In this document: positions 1-8,602 of the stretch, piece after piece
How positions within the stretch are numbered: the first letter of the stretch is position 1
Layout of the letters: every line of letters begins with the position of its first letter
Assembly (NCBI GenBank): GCA_002471575.1
Contig: DKQG01000051.1
Coordinates: 1 to 57,162, forward strand
Reading direction: 5' to 3'
Origin: Alphaproteobacteria bacterium UBA7314
Lineage (GTDB): Bacteria; Pseudomonadota; Alphaproteobacteria; MPNO01; UBA830
Length of the DNA: 57,162 nucleotides
Notes under the pieces: generated by a model
What the model was told of the DNA's origin: nothing
The model's database searches: none
Seen by the model: the letters and a program-made list of their open reading frames with translations, nothing else
Translations under genes and position numbers: made by a program

Positions 1-109
1 CCGGGGCTTGTCTCGAGGCAATAAGAGCATGTCTTCGGGCGGCTTTTTCGTCCACAGAAATCAGGCCATCGCACCTCCAAACCCCGCCGATTCGCTCTAA
101 ACTCATTCG
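1..109. other. Upstream region of dnaE, possible edge of a divergent gene
   Basis: No complete gene is visible. On the minus strand a frame open to the window edge reads VDEKAARRHALIASRQAP from a possible GTG near position 54, with a GGAGG-like motif further upstream; this could be the N-terminus of a divergent gene, but the start codon and spacing are poor and no family is recognised. No clear promoter or ribosome-binding site for dnaE is seen; the dnaE ATG follows a pyrimidine-rich stretch. Confidence 0.2.
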
Positions 110-3100
110 ATGTCCGATCCAGTTTTCATCCATCTGCGGGTGCACACCGCCTATTCGCTGTCGGAAGGCGCAATTAAGCTGCCGAAGCTGGTCGAGCTGT
201 GCAGAGAACACGACATGCCTGCCGTGGCGGTGACCGACACCAACAACCTGTTCGGCGCGCTGGAATTTTCACTGGCGGCGTCAAGGGTGGGCATCCAGCC
301 GATCATCGGCACCCAGATCGACATTGCGCGCGAAGGCGAAGCCGCGCGTAAATCCAACGGCAAGGCCGAGGTGACGCGCCACGACCGGCTGGTGCTGCTG
401 GTGCAGAACGAGATCGGCTACGAAAACGTTATGGAAATCGAATCCGAAGCGTTCCTGACAACCGAGCACGGCGATACTCACACCACGCTGGAGAAACTCG
501 CCGAACGCGCCGACGGCCTGCTGTGCCTAGCGGGCGGGCCGGACGGGCCGCTGGGCCGGCTGATCGCGGACGGTCAGGGCCCGGCGGCGGAGGCAATGTG
601 CAAGCGCCTGAGCGACATGTTTCCCGGCCGCTTCTATATCGAGATTCAGCGTCACGGCACGGCGGTCGAGCGCCAGACTGAAGCCGGTCTGCTGAAACTC
701 GCCTACAATCACAATATCCCGCTGGTCGCTACCAACGACGCCTATTTCGCGACCGCCGACATGTACGAGGCGCACGATGCGCTGCTCTGTATCGCCGGCG
801 GCACCTATGTGGCGGAACAAGAGCGCCGCCGCCTGACGGAGCACCATCACTTCAAGTCGGCGGCAGAGATGCGTCAGCTTTTCGCCGACCTGCCCGAAGC
901 TGTTGACAACACGGTCGTCATCGCCAGACGCTGCGCCTATATGCCGCCGGAGCGGGCGCCGATCCTGCCACCGTTCGAGATCGAGGGCGCCTCGAATGAG
1001 GAGGAAGCGCTGCGTCTGATGGCACGCGAAGGGCTTGAGGCGCGGCTGGAAAACCAGGTCTATATCGACGATATGGATGCGGAGGCACGGGAGGAAACCG
1101 CGAGGCCCTATCGCGAGCGTCTCGACTTCGAACTTAACGTCATCATCGAGATGGGCTTTCCCGGCTACTTCCTGATCGTCGCCGATTTCATCCAGTGGTC
1201 GAAGGACCACGGCATCCCGGTGGGGCCGGGGCGCGGGTCGGGCGCAGGCTCGGTCGTTGCTTGGGCACTCACCATCACCGATCTGGACCCACTGAAATTC
1301 GGCCTGCTGTTCGAACGCTTCCTCAACCCCGAACGCGTGTCGATGCCGGATTTCGACATCGATTTCTGCCAGGACCGACGCGACGAGGTGATCCGCTACG
1401 TGCAGGACAAGTACGGGGACGACAAGGTTGCCCAGATCATCACCTTTGGAAAGCTGCAGGCCCGCGCGGTTCTGCGCGATGTCGGGCGCGTGCTCGGCAT
1501 GCCCTACAGACAGGTCGACACGATCACCAAGCTGGTACCATTTAATCCGGCGCAACCGCCGACGTTGCAGGAAGCGATCGACGGCGAACCCCAGCTACGC
1601 GCGATGCGCGACGGTGATGAAACGGTAGCACAATTAATCGACAATTCGCTCAAATTGGAAGGCCTGTACCGTCACGCATCGACTCACGCGGCGGGGGTCA
1701 TTATCGGTGACCGGCGGCTGGCGGAACTCGTACCGTTGTACAAAGACCCGCGCTCTGAGATGCCGGCTACGCAGTTCTCGATGAAATACGCCGAGGCAGC
1801 CGGGCTGGTGAAGTTCGACTTTCTCGGCCTGAAAACGCTGACGATGCTGGATCGCGCGGTGAAGCTTATCGCGCTGCGCGAAGACCCGCCGGATTTGCTG
1901 AAGCTTCCGCTGTCGGATAAGAAAACGTTCGAAATGCTGTCTAAGGGCAACACGGTTGGCGTGTTCCAACTTGAAAGTTCGGGTATGCGCGACGTGCTCC
2001 GGAATATGCGCCCTGATACGTTCGAGGATATCATCGCCCTGGTCGCGCTCTACCGTCCCGGCCCAATGGACAACATCCCGCGCTACATCGCTTGCAAGCA
2101 CGGCGAAGAGGAACCGGATTACCTGCACCCGACGCTGCAGCCGATCCTAGAGGAGACCTACGGCGTGATGATTTACCAGGAGCAGGTGATGCAGATCGCC
2201 CAGCTTCTGTCGGGCTATTCGCTGGGCGGCGCCGACCTGCTGCGCCGCGCCATGGGCAAGAAGATCGCCGCCGAGATGGAGGCGCAGCGCAAAGATTTTG
2301 TTGACGGTGCGGTCGGGAATGGCGTCGACAGGGCGCAGGCGGGGCGCATCTTCGACCAGGTCGACAAGTTCGCGGGTTATGGCTTCAACAAATCCCACGC
2401 CGCAGCTTATGCGCTGGTCGCCTATCAGACTGCCTATCTGAAAGCCAATTATCCGGTGGAATTCCTCGCCGCTTCGATGACACTCGACCTCGGCAACACC
2501 GAAAAGCTCAACGTGTTCCGTCAGGAACTCGACCGGCTGAAAATTCCGCTGCTGCCGCCGGACATAAACAAGTCCGGCGTCGTGTTCGGTGTAGAGACTA
2601 TTGTCAACGGAACGACCGTCTTCGCGGTGCGCTACGCACTGGCCGCGATCAAGAATGTTGGCCGCCAAGCGATGGAGGAGTTGGTCGCCGAACGGGATAC
2701 CAACGGCACTTATGCCGATCTAGCAGATTTCGCGACCCGACTGGGCCAGTCCGGCGCCAACAAGCGCCAGTTCGAAAATCTGGTCCGGGCAGGCGCTTTC
2801 GACAGCCTCGATCCCAATCGCAAGCGCCTGTTCGAAGGGGCGGAGGGCGTAATGCGTCTCGCTACCCAATCAGCGCATGAACGCTCCAGTGGCCAAGAAA
2901 GCCTATTTGGTGGCGCACTGTCCGAAGACGACAATATGCGCCTGCGTCTGCCCGATACGCTAGATTGGCCGGTGATGGAACGCCTGACCCACGAATTCGA
3001 GGCCGTAGGCAGTTATTTGTCCGCCCATCCGCTCGATGCCTATGCCGGCCAGCTGCGACGCCTGCGCGTCACTGACGCCGCCGACCTGACTACCGGTATG

Positions 3101-3592
3101 GCGGGTACCGCGCCCAACGTCGCCGGCGTCGTCATCAGCCGCCAGGAACGTACGTCCGCCAAGGGGAACCGCTTCGCCTTCGTCCAGGTGTCGGATACGT
3201 CTGGTGTGTTCGAGGTGGTGGTGTTCTCCGAACTGCTTGCCACTGGCCGCGAATTGCTGGAGGGTGGCCAGCGTTTGCTGATAACCGTCGACGTACGTGC
3301 CGACGATGGCGCCGGAGTGCGCCTGTCGGCCACCAATGTGCGACCGCTGGACGAAGCCTTGGCCAACGCGTCGACCGAACTGCAGATCGTGATCGAGGAC
3401 GAAGAAGCCATTCCCGGTATCCAACACGCGCTGGAGACGGGTGAGCCCGGTAAATGCAAGGTCGCCCTGATAGTCGATATCGGCGATCACCAAGAGGTCG
3501 AGGTCAAACTGCCGAAGAAAATTGCGTTGACGGGTGATTTCCGGGCGGCGGTGGCGCATCTGCCGGGCGTGGTGGCAGTATTAGACCCTTGA
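110..3592 (+). CDS. dnaE: DNA polymerase III subunit alpha
   Basis: Catalytic subunit of the replicative DNA polymerase. At 1160 residues it matches the usual DnaE1 length. The N-terminal PHP domain starts at FIHLRVHTAYSLSEG. The C-family polymerase core carries PDFDIDF, whose aspartates at about residues 414 and 416 correspond to two of the catalytic acids, and a third lies in GLVKFDFLGLKTLT. Helix-hairpin-helix and OB-fold regions follow (VAGVVISRQERTSAKGNRFA is the OB start). The gene stands alone between the window start and the rpsB block. The first ATG is used because there is no room upstream for more conserved sequence. Confidence 0.98.
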   Translation: MSDPVFIHLRVHTAYSLSEGAIKLPKLVELCREHDMPAVAVTDTNNLFGALEFSLAASRVGIQPIIGTQIDIAREGEAARKSNGKAEVTRHDRLVLLVQNEIGYENVMEIESEAFLTTEHGDTHTTLEKLAERADGLLCLAGGPDGPLGRLIADGQGPAAEAMCKRLSDMFPGRFYIEIQRHGTAVERQTEAGLLKLAYNHNIPLVATNDAYFATADMYEAHDALLCIAGGTYVAEQERRRLTEHHHFKSAAEMRQLFADLPEAVDNTVVIARRCAYMPPERAPILPPFEIEGASNEEEALRLMAREGLEARLENQVYIDDMDAEAREETARPYRERLDFELNVIIEMGFPGYFLIVADFIQWSKDHGIPVGPGRGSGAGSVVAWALTITDLDPLKFGLLFERFLNPERVSMPDFDIDFCQDRRDEVIRYVQDKYGDDKVAQIITFGKLQARAVLRDVGRVLGMPYRQVDTITKLVPFNPAQPPTLQEAIDGEPQLRAMRDGDETVAQLIDNSLKLEGLYRHASTHAAGVIIGDRRLAELVPLYKDPRSEMPATQFSMKYAEAAGLVKFDFLGLKTLTMLDRAVKLIALREDPPDLLKLPLSDKKTFEMLSKGNTVGVFQLESSGMRDVLRNMRPDTFEDIIALVALYRPGPMDNIPRYIACKHGEEEPDYLHPTLQPILEETYGVMIYQEQVMQIAQLLSGYSLGGADLLRRAMGKKIAAEMEAQRKDFVDGAVGNGVDRAQAGRIFDQVDKFAGYGFNKSHAAAYALVAYQTAYLKANYPVEFLAASMTLDLGNTEKLNVFRQELDRLKIPLLPPDINKSGVVFGVETIVNGTTVFAVRYALAAIKNVGRQAMEELVAERDTNGTYADLADFATRLGQSGANKRQFENLVRAGAFDSLDPNRKRLFEGAEGVMRLATQSAHERSSGQESLFGGALSEDDNMRLRLPDTLDWPVMERLTHEFEAVGSYLSAHPLDAYAGQLRRLRVTDAADLTTGMAGTAPNVAGVVISRQERTSAKGNRFAFVQVSDTSGVFEVVVFSELLATGRELLEGGQRLLITVDVRADDGAGVRLSATNVRPLDEALANASTELQIVIEDEEAIPGIQHALETGEPGKCKVALIVDIGDHQEVEVKLPKKIALTGDFRAAVAHLPGVVAVLDP

Positions 3593-3865
3593 GGAATTAG
3601 GGGCTCAAGTTTTGGCTTACACTTTTACTCGACGCGATACGCAGATCAGCGCGATCTATGCAGTGCCAAGGCTTACAAAAGCACTTGCAAAACCAGTCGT
3701 CGGGGCGTAAAGACCCGACCGTAAATCCACACGCGGGGTTACGGGCGACGGCGTCATAGGCTGGTCGTTCGATCCGGTGTCAGGCAGACGCGGGGCGGCC
3801 TTGTGCCAACTCACAGAAATTTCTGACCATTCCCGCGGCGGCATAACCGGAGAAGGACAAAGAAC
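3593..3865 (+). promoter_or_regulatory. Structured leader/promoter region of rpsB
   Basis: This 273-bp gap holds no gene. It contains two adjacent inverted repeats: GTCGGG/CCCGAC (3699-3704 and 3714-3719), and CCGTAA/TTACGG (3719-3724 and 3739-3744), which extends inward with further pairs after one mismatch. A strong ribosome-binding site, GGAGAAGGA, lies just before the rpsB ATG. Long structured leaders are common before ribosomal-protein operons, where they can mediate autogenous control; that role here is inference. Confidence 0.4.
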
Positions 3866-4756
3866 ATGGCAATGCCAGAATTCTCGATGCGTCAGCTTTT
3901 GGAAGCCGGCGTTCATTTTGGACACAACACACGGCGCTGGAACCCTCAGATGGAGCCGTACATCTTTGGTGTACGGAACAAGGTGCATATCCTTGATCTG
4001 CAGCAGACGGTGCCTATGCTGCATGCGGCCCTCGCTGCGGTGCGCGAGGTCACGGCTCGCGGCGGGCGCGTGCTGTTCGTCGGCACTAAGCGCCAAGCGA
4101 GCGAGATCGTCTCAGAAGCTGCAGGGCGCTGCGGTCAGTACTACGTCAACCACCGCTGGCTCGGCGGTATGCTCACTAACTGGAAGACGATCACGGCTTC
4201 CATCAAGCGCTTGCATGAGCTTGAGGAAATGCTCGGCTCGGCGGAAATCGCCGAAGGGCTGACGAAGAAGGAACTGCTGAACCTGACACGGGAGCGCGAC
4301 AAGCTCGATCGCTCGCTCGGGGGCATCAAGGATATGGGTGGTCGGCCGGACATGCTGTTCGTCATTGACACCAACAAGGAGGAACTGGCGGTCGCGGAAG
4401 CGATCAAGCTCGGCATCCCGGTCGTTGCTGTGGTCGACAGCAATTCTACCCCTAAGGGCATCACATTTCCGATCCCTGGCAACGACGATGCCATCCGCTC
4501 TATCGCGCTTTACTGTGAACTGGTGTCAGCCTCGGTTCTCGATGGCCTGCAGCAGGAAGCGACGACGTCTGGCGTAGACACCGGCGAAGCTGAAGAGGCT
4601 CCGGCGGAAGATATCGCAGCGGCTGAAGCTGCCGCTGCCGAGGCCGCGCCAGCCGAAGAAGCACCTGCGGAGGCCGCGCCAGCCGAGGAAGCACCTGCGG
4701 AGGCGGCTACTGAACTGGCGGCGGGAGGGGCAGAAGAAAAGCCTGCAGCAGAGTAG
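3866..4756 (+). CDS. rpsB: 30S ribosomal protein S2
   Basis: Structural protein of the small ribosomal subunit. The N-terminus MPEFSMRQLLEAGVHFGH and the segment RWLGGMLTNWKTI are S2 signatures. The S2 fold ends near residue 235. After it comes a tail of about 60 residues almost entirely Ala, Glu and Pro, making the protein 296 residues, longer than the roughly 240 of E. coli S2; such tails occur in other alphaproteobacterial S2 proteins. The tail is partly encoded by a 30-bp tandem repeat. The gene leads the rpsB-tsf-pyrH-frr run. The ATG sits 8 bases after GGAGAAGGA. Confidence 0.98.
   Translation: MAMPEFSMRQLLEAGVHFGHNTRRWNPQMEPYIFGVRNKVHILDLQQTVPMLHAALAAVREVTARGGRVLFVGTKRQASEIVSEAAGRCGQYYVNHRWLGGMLTNWKTITASIKRLHELEEMLGSAEIAEGLTKKELLNLTRERDKLDRSLGGIKDMGGRPDMLFVIDTNKEELAVAEAIKLGIPVVAVVDSNSTPKGITFPIPGNDDAIRSIALYCELVSASVLDGLQQEATTSGVDTGEAEEAPAEDIAAAEAAAAEAAPAEEAPAEAAPAEEAPAEAATELAAGGAEEKPAAE
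4640..4699 (+). repeat. 30-bp tandem repeat in the rpsB tail
   Basis: Two copies of a 30-bp unit (4640-4669 and 4670-4699) differ at one base and encode EAAPAEEAPA twice; a degenerate third unit begins after them. The length keeps the frame, so copy-number changes would only alter the length of the acidic S2 tail. Confidence 0.85.
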
Positions 4757-4807
4757 AAATACTCATTAATTTCAGTAGGTTGCGAATATTTATTGAGAAG
4801 GTGTATA

Positions 4808-5731
4808 ATGGCTGAGATTACAGCGGCGCTAGTCAAGGAACTGCGCGAAAAATCCGGTGCCGGCATGATGGATTGCAAAAAGGCACTGACTGAAAACGAT
4901 GGCGGCATGGAAGCAGCCATCGATTGGCTGAGGACCAAGGGTCTTGCCGCGGCGGCTAAGAAATCGGGTCGCGTGGCGGCGGAGGGACTGGTCGCGGTTG
5001 CGACGTCGGGTACTTCCGGTGCGGTGATAGAGCTTAACTCGGAAACCGACTTCGTGGCGCGTAACCCCGACTTCCAGTCGTTTGCCGGCAGCATCGCCGG
5101 TGCGGCGCTTGACCAGGGCGGCGATTTCGACGCCACGGCGGCAGCGCCGCTGGTCGGCGGCAAGTCGGTACGGGATTCGGTCACCGAGATGGTCGGCACA
5201 ATCGGTGAAAACCTGACTTTCCGCCGTGCGGCAGGGGTGAATGTCAGATCCGGCGTCGTAGCGTCCTACGTGCACAGCGCGGCGGCGCCCAACATGGGCA
5301 AGATCGGCGTGCTGGTCGGTCTAGAATCTGGCGGGGATGAGGCGAAATTGGGAGATTTCGGCAAACAGCTGGCGATGCACATCGCCGCCGCCAACCCGCA
5401 ATGGGTGACGCAGGATCAGGTGGACCAGGCTGCGGTCGAACGCGAGCGCGAAGTCCTGGCGGAACAGGCCCGCGAGTCCGGCAAGCCTGAGGAAATCGTC
5501 CAGAAGATGGTCGACGGTCGCATGCGCAAATACTTCGAAGAAGTCTGCCTGCTCGAACAGACCTTCGTGATCGACGGCGAAACTAGGGTATCCAAGGCGG
5601 TCGAGGCGGCCGGCAGCGATGCCGGCAGCGATATCAAGGTCGCCGGGTTCGTCCGTTTCCAAATTGGCGAGGGCATAGCGAGGGAAGAAGCTGATTTCGC
5701 GGCAGAGGTCGCTGCGACGGCGGGCGGTTAA
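4808..5731 (+). CDS. tsf: Translation elongation factor Ts
   Basis: Guanine nucleotide exchange factor for EF-Tu. The N-terminal UBA-like domain reads MAEITAALVKELREKSGAGM, followed by the EF-Ts signature MDCKKALTENDGG and the TDFVARN segment. The 307-residue length is normal. The ATG at 4808 is chosen over an upstream TTG at 4793 because GAGAAGG at 4795-4801 is correctly spaced for it and the family begins here. It follows rpsB by 51 bp and precedes pyrH by 25 bp, the usual bacterial arrangement. Confidence 0.98.
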   Translation: MAEITAALVKELREKSGAGMMDCKKALTENDGGMEAAIDWLRTKGLAAAAKKSGRVAAEGLVAVATSGTSGAVIELNSETDFVARNPDFQSFAGSIAGAALDQGGDFDATAAAPLVGGKSVRDSVTEMVGTIGENLTFRRAAGVNVRSGVVASYVHSAAAPNMGKIGVLVGLESGGDEAKLGDFGKQLAMHIAAANPQWVTQDQVDQAAVEREREVLAEQARESGKPEEIVQKMVDGRMRKYFEEVCLLEQTFVIDGETRVSKAVEAAGSDAGSDIKVAGFVRFQIGEGIAREEADFAAEVAATAGG

Positions 5732-5756
5732 GCGATAACAGGCGGAGACGGCCGGC

Positions 5757-6488
5757 ATGGCGGAAGGTGACCAACTGAGGTTCAAGCGGGTCCTTCTGAA
5801 GGTTTCAGGAGAGGCCTTAATGGGCGACAACCAGTTCGGGATAGACCCTGGCACAGTCGACCGTATAGCCAATGAAATAAGGGCTGTAACCGATCTCGGA
5901 GGGGAAGTCTGCCTGGTCATCGGCGGCGGTAACATCTTCCGCGGGATTTCCGGCGCGGCGGCCGGCCTCGAGCGCGGCACCGCCGATTACATGGGCATGC
6001 TGGCCACTGTCATGAATGCGCTGGCGATGCAGGGCGGGCTGGAACGCATCGGCGTGCCGACCAGGGTGCAGTCGGCGATCCCCATGGCTACAATCTGCGA
6101 ACCTTTTATCCGCCGTCGCGCGATCCGTCACATGGAAAAAGGCCGCGTGGTCATCTTTGCCGCCGGGACTGGCAGCCCGTATTTCACGACCGATACGGCG
6201 GCGGCACTGCGGGCAACGGAAATGAACTGCGACGGCATTTTCAAGGGGACGCAGGTCAACGGGGTGTATTCCGCAGATCCCAAGCAAGAACCCGACGCCG
6301 AACGTTACGACACCTTGACCTATATGGATGTATTGTCGCGGGACCTGCGGGTGATGGACGCTTCGGCAATATCGCTTGCGCGGGAAAATAACATTCCGAT
6401 TCTAGTGTTTTCCATACACAATCCCGACACTTTTGCTCAGGTTGTGAAAGGCGAGGGAACCTTCACTATAATTTCCGACCACCCGTAA
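5757..6488 (+). CDS. pyrH: UMP kinase
   Basis: Phosphorylates UMP to UDP with ATP in pyrimidine nucleotide synthesis. It belongs to the amino-acid-kinase family: RVLLKVSGEALMG at the N-terminus is the phosphate-binding start, VIGGGNIFRG is the nucleotide-binding glycine loop, and GTGSPYFTTDTAAALRA is the UMP-kinase signature. At 243 residues it is of standard length. It sits between tsf and frr, so nucleotide supply is co-located with translation factors. Confidence 0.98.
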   Translation: MAEGDQLRFKRVLLKVSGEALMGDNQFGIDPGTVDRIANEIRAVTDLGGEVCLVIGGGNIFRGISGAAAGLERGTADYMGMLATVMNALAMQGGLERIGVPTRVQSAIPMATICEPFIRRRAIRHMEKGRVVIFAAGTGSPYFTTDTAAALRATEMNCDGIFKGTQVNGVYSADPKQEPDAERYDTLTYMDVLSRDLRVMDASAISLARENNIPILVFSIHNPDTFAQVVKGEGTFTIISDHP

Positions 6489-6497
6489 AGTTGAGAC

Positions 6498-7061
6498 ATG
6501 GACATGGCTGATCCTGATACCGATGATCTGAAACGGCGCATGAAAGGCGCCGTAGACGTCCTGAAAGACGAATTCGGCGGGTTGCGGACTGGGCGGGCGA
6601 CGCCGGCTCTCCTCGAACCTATCCAGGTTGACGCCTACGGGTCCATTATGCCGATGAACCAGGTCGGCACGATCAGCGCGCCGGACGCCCGTATGCTGTC
6701 GGTGCAGGTTTGGGACAACTCGCTGATAACCTCGGTGGAAAAGGCAATCCGGGACTCCGATCTGGGCCTCAATCCGCAAACCGAGGGCAACGTTGTTCGT
6801 GTGCCGGTACCACAGCTTTCCGAGGAGCGCCGCGTCGAGATGACTAAGGTTGCTAGCAGGTATGCGGAACAGGCGCGGGTCGCCGTCCGTAATGTCCGCC
6901 GCGACGGTATTGACGATCTTAAAAAGATGGAAAAAGACGGCGATATTTCCCAGGACGAACAACGTGCCTGGGCAGACGAAATACAGGCGCTCACAGATGC
7001 CACGATCAGGGAAATCGACGACGCGGTTGCCGCCAAGGAAACAGAAATCCTTCAGGTGTAG
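6498..7061 (+). CDS. frr: Ribosome recycling factor
   Basis: Works with EF-G to split post-termination ribosomes. The 187-residue sequence shows RRF features: GGLRTGRATPALLEPIQVDA near the N-terminus, the segment PVPQLSEERRVEMTKVA, and a C-terminal helical part rich in charged residues. A second in-frame ATG two codons downstream (6504) is an equally possible start; neither has a strong ribosome-binding site. Nine bp after pyrH and just before uppS. Confidence 0.97.
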   Translation: MDMADPDTDDLKRRMKGAVDVLKDEFGGLRTGRATPALLEPIQVDAYGSIMPMNQVGTISAPDARMLSVQVWDNSLITSVEKAIRDSDLGLNPQTEGNVVRVPVPQLSEERRVEMTKVASRYAEQARVAVRNVRRDGIDDLKKMEKDGDISQDEQRAWADEIQALTDATIREIDDAVAAKETEILQV

Positions 7062-7065
7062 TTTT

Positions 7066-7800
7066 ATGAAGCCAGTCCCCAGTCAGCCGGAGTCGAACGG
7101 TGTCCCAGTCCATGTCGCCATCATTATGGATGGAAACGGCCGTTGGGCGCAGTCTCGCGGATTGTCACGCGCCGCCGGCCACTTAGAGGGGGCCGAGGCC
7201 GTCAGGCGTACCGTCGAAGCGTCGAAGCAACTCGGCATCCGATACTTGACGCTATACGGTTTCTCGCTCGAAAACTGGAAGCGGCCTGCCAAGGAGATCG
7301 CCGATCTCATGGGGCTGTTGCGGCTTTATTTGCGCAAGGAAATAGCCGAGCTCGATCGCGAAGGCGTCCGGATCCGCTTTATCGGCGACCGAACTCTGCT
7401 GGAGCCGGATATCGTCTCCCTGATTGAGATGTCCGAGCAGAAAACGAGGGGGAACACTCAGCTCGACCTGATCGTCGCGCTCAGCTACGGCAGCCGTCAG
7501 GAGATCACGACGGCCGCCCGACAGCTGGCGCTCGATGCCGTGGCAGGCGAAATCGATCCCGATACGATTGACGAAGATACCCTCAATGCCCGCTTATTCA
7601 CGCGCGATATCCCGGACCCGGACCTGATCGTCCGAACCAGCGGGGAACAGCGGCTCAGCAATTTCCTGTTGTGGCAGGCCGCTTATGCAGAGCTGGTTTT
7701 CACCGGTGTATTCTGGCCTGATTTTTCGCGCGAAGAGCTCGAAAATTCGATTGCAGAATTTGGACGCCGCGAAAGGCGTTATGGCGCAACCACCGCCTGA
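7066..7800 (+). CDS. uppS: Undecaprenyl diphosphate synthase
   Basis: Cis-prenyltransferase that condenses isopentenyl diphosphate onto farnesyl diphosphate, giving the C55 lipid carrier for peptidoglycan. The family motif HVAIIMDGNGRWA with its catalytic Asp is at residues 15-27, FSLENWKRP follows, and the C-terminal motif DPDLIVRTSGEQRLSNFLLW binds isopentenyl diphosphate. The ATG at 7066, four bases after the frr stop, gives 244 residues; the frame is open further upstream inside frr, but that part is not homologous. The 3' end overlaps cdsA by 20 bp. Confidence 0.97.
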   Translation: MKPVPSQPESNGVPVHVAIIMDGNGRWAQSRGLSRAAGHLEGAEAVRRTVEASKQLGIRYLTLYGFSLENWKRPAKEIADLMGLLRLYLRKEIAELDREGVRIRFIGDRTLLEPDIVSLIEMSEQKTRGNTQLDLIVALSYGSRQEITTAARQLALDAVAGEIDPDTIDEDTLNARLFTRDIPDPDLIVRTSGEQRLSNFLLWQAAYAELVFTGVFWPDFSREELENSIAEFGRRERRYGATTA

Positions 7801-8602
7801 CCGGAAACCGGGAAATCTGCGTCTGCGGATTTTGTCCGCGCTGGTTTTCGCCCCTCCCGTATTCGCGGTAATCCATGTTGGATCGCCTTGGTTCGACGCC
7901 GTGGTGGTAATTGCAGGCCTGCTGATGTCTTGGGAATGGGCGCGGATGTGCTGCGATGGCGAATACGCGCTGCCCGGCTGGTTGCTGACCGTGGGCATCG
8001 CCGGTGCGGCGGCGGCGACGATGGCAGGGACCCCTCTTTTAGGGATTGCGGTTGTCGCCATTGTGGCGATTATTCTGGTGCTTGTGGGCAGGATGGCGGG
8101 GGGCGGTATGGCGGGATACCTTGCCTTTGGCGTCGTTTTGATCGGCATCTTCACGGTGTCGTTTCTATGGATCCGTGATTTTCCTGATTCGGGCAAAGAA
8201 CTTACGATTTGGCTGGTTCTCGCGGTCTGGTTCACGGATACGGGCGGATATTTTTTTGGCCGGGCAGTGGGCGGCGCCAAGCTGGCACCGAGGATAAGTC
8301 CGAACAAAACCTGGGCGGGACTTGGAGGAGGTATCTTGCTCGCATCGATTTGGAGTGGTTTTTGGCTGACAGCGGACCGCGATACCGACGTAATCTTCAA
8401 GGTCGCCGCCGGTGCTATCGTTGCGATCGTCGCGCAGTTTGGGGATCTTGCGGTTTCGGCGGTAAAGCGAAAGTTCGGAGTAAAGGATACCAGCGGTCTA
8501 ATCCCGGGCCATGGCGGCATCCTTGACCGGCTTGACGGGATGCTTATGACCGCGCCCTGGGTTGCGTTCGCGATACTGTCGTCAGATAGGGGGTGGATTT
8601 GA
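7781..8602 (+). CDS. cdsA: Phosphatidate cytidylyltransferase
   Basis: Makes CDP-diacylglycerol from phosphatidate and CTP, the branch point of phospholipid synthesis. It is an integral membrane protein of about 273 residues with many hydrophobic segments. The CDS signature is near the C-terminus: KRKFGVKDTSGLIPGHGG followed by ILDRLDGM. The start at 7781 overlaps the end of uppS by 20 bp and has AAAGGCG-like spacing; an upstream frame opening lies inside uppS and lacks family similarity. Its TGA overlaps the dxr ATG. Confidence 0.96.
   Translation: MAQPPPDRKPGNLRLRILSALVFAPPVFAVIHVGSPWFDAVVVIAGLLMSWEWARMCCDGEYALPGWLLTVGIAGAAAATMAGTPLLGIAVVAIVAIILVLVGRMAGGGMAGYLAFGVVLIGIFTVSFLWIRDFPDSGKELTIWLVLAVWFTDTGGYFFGRAVGGAKLAPRISPNKTWAGLGGGILLASIWSGFWLTADRDTDVIFKVAAGAIVAIVAQFGDLAVSAVKRKFGVKDTSGLIPGHGGILDRLDGMLMTAPWVAFAILSSDRGWI

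Noticed and set aside
527..1555. Antisense frame of 342 codons opposite dnaE
   Set aside because: Same pattern: no domain, no ribosome-binding site, and the opposite strand encodes the conserved DnaE catalytic core.
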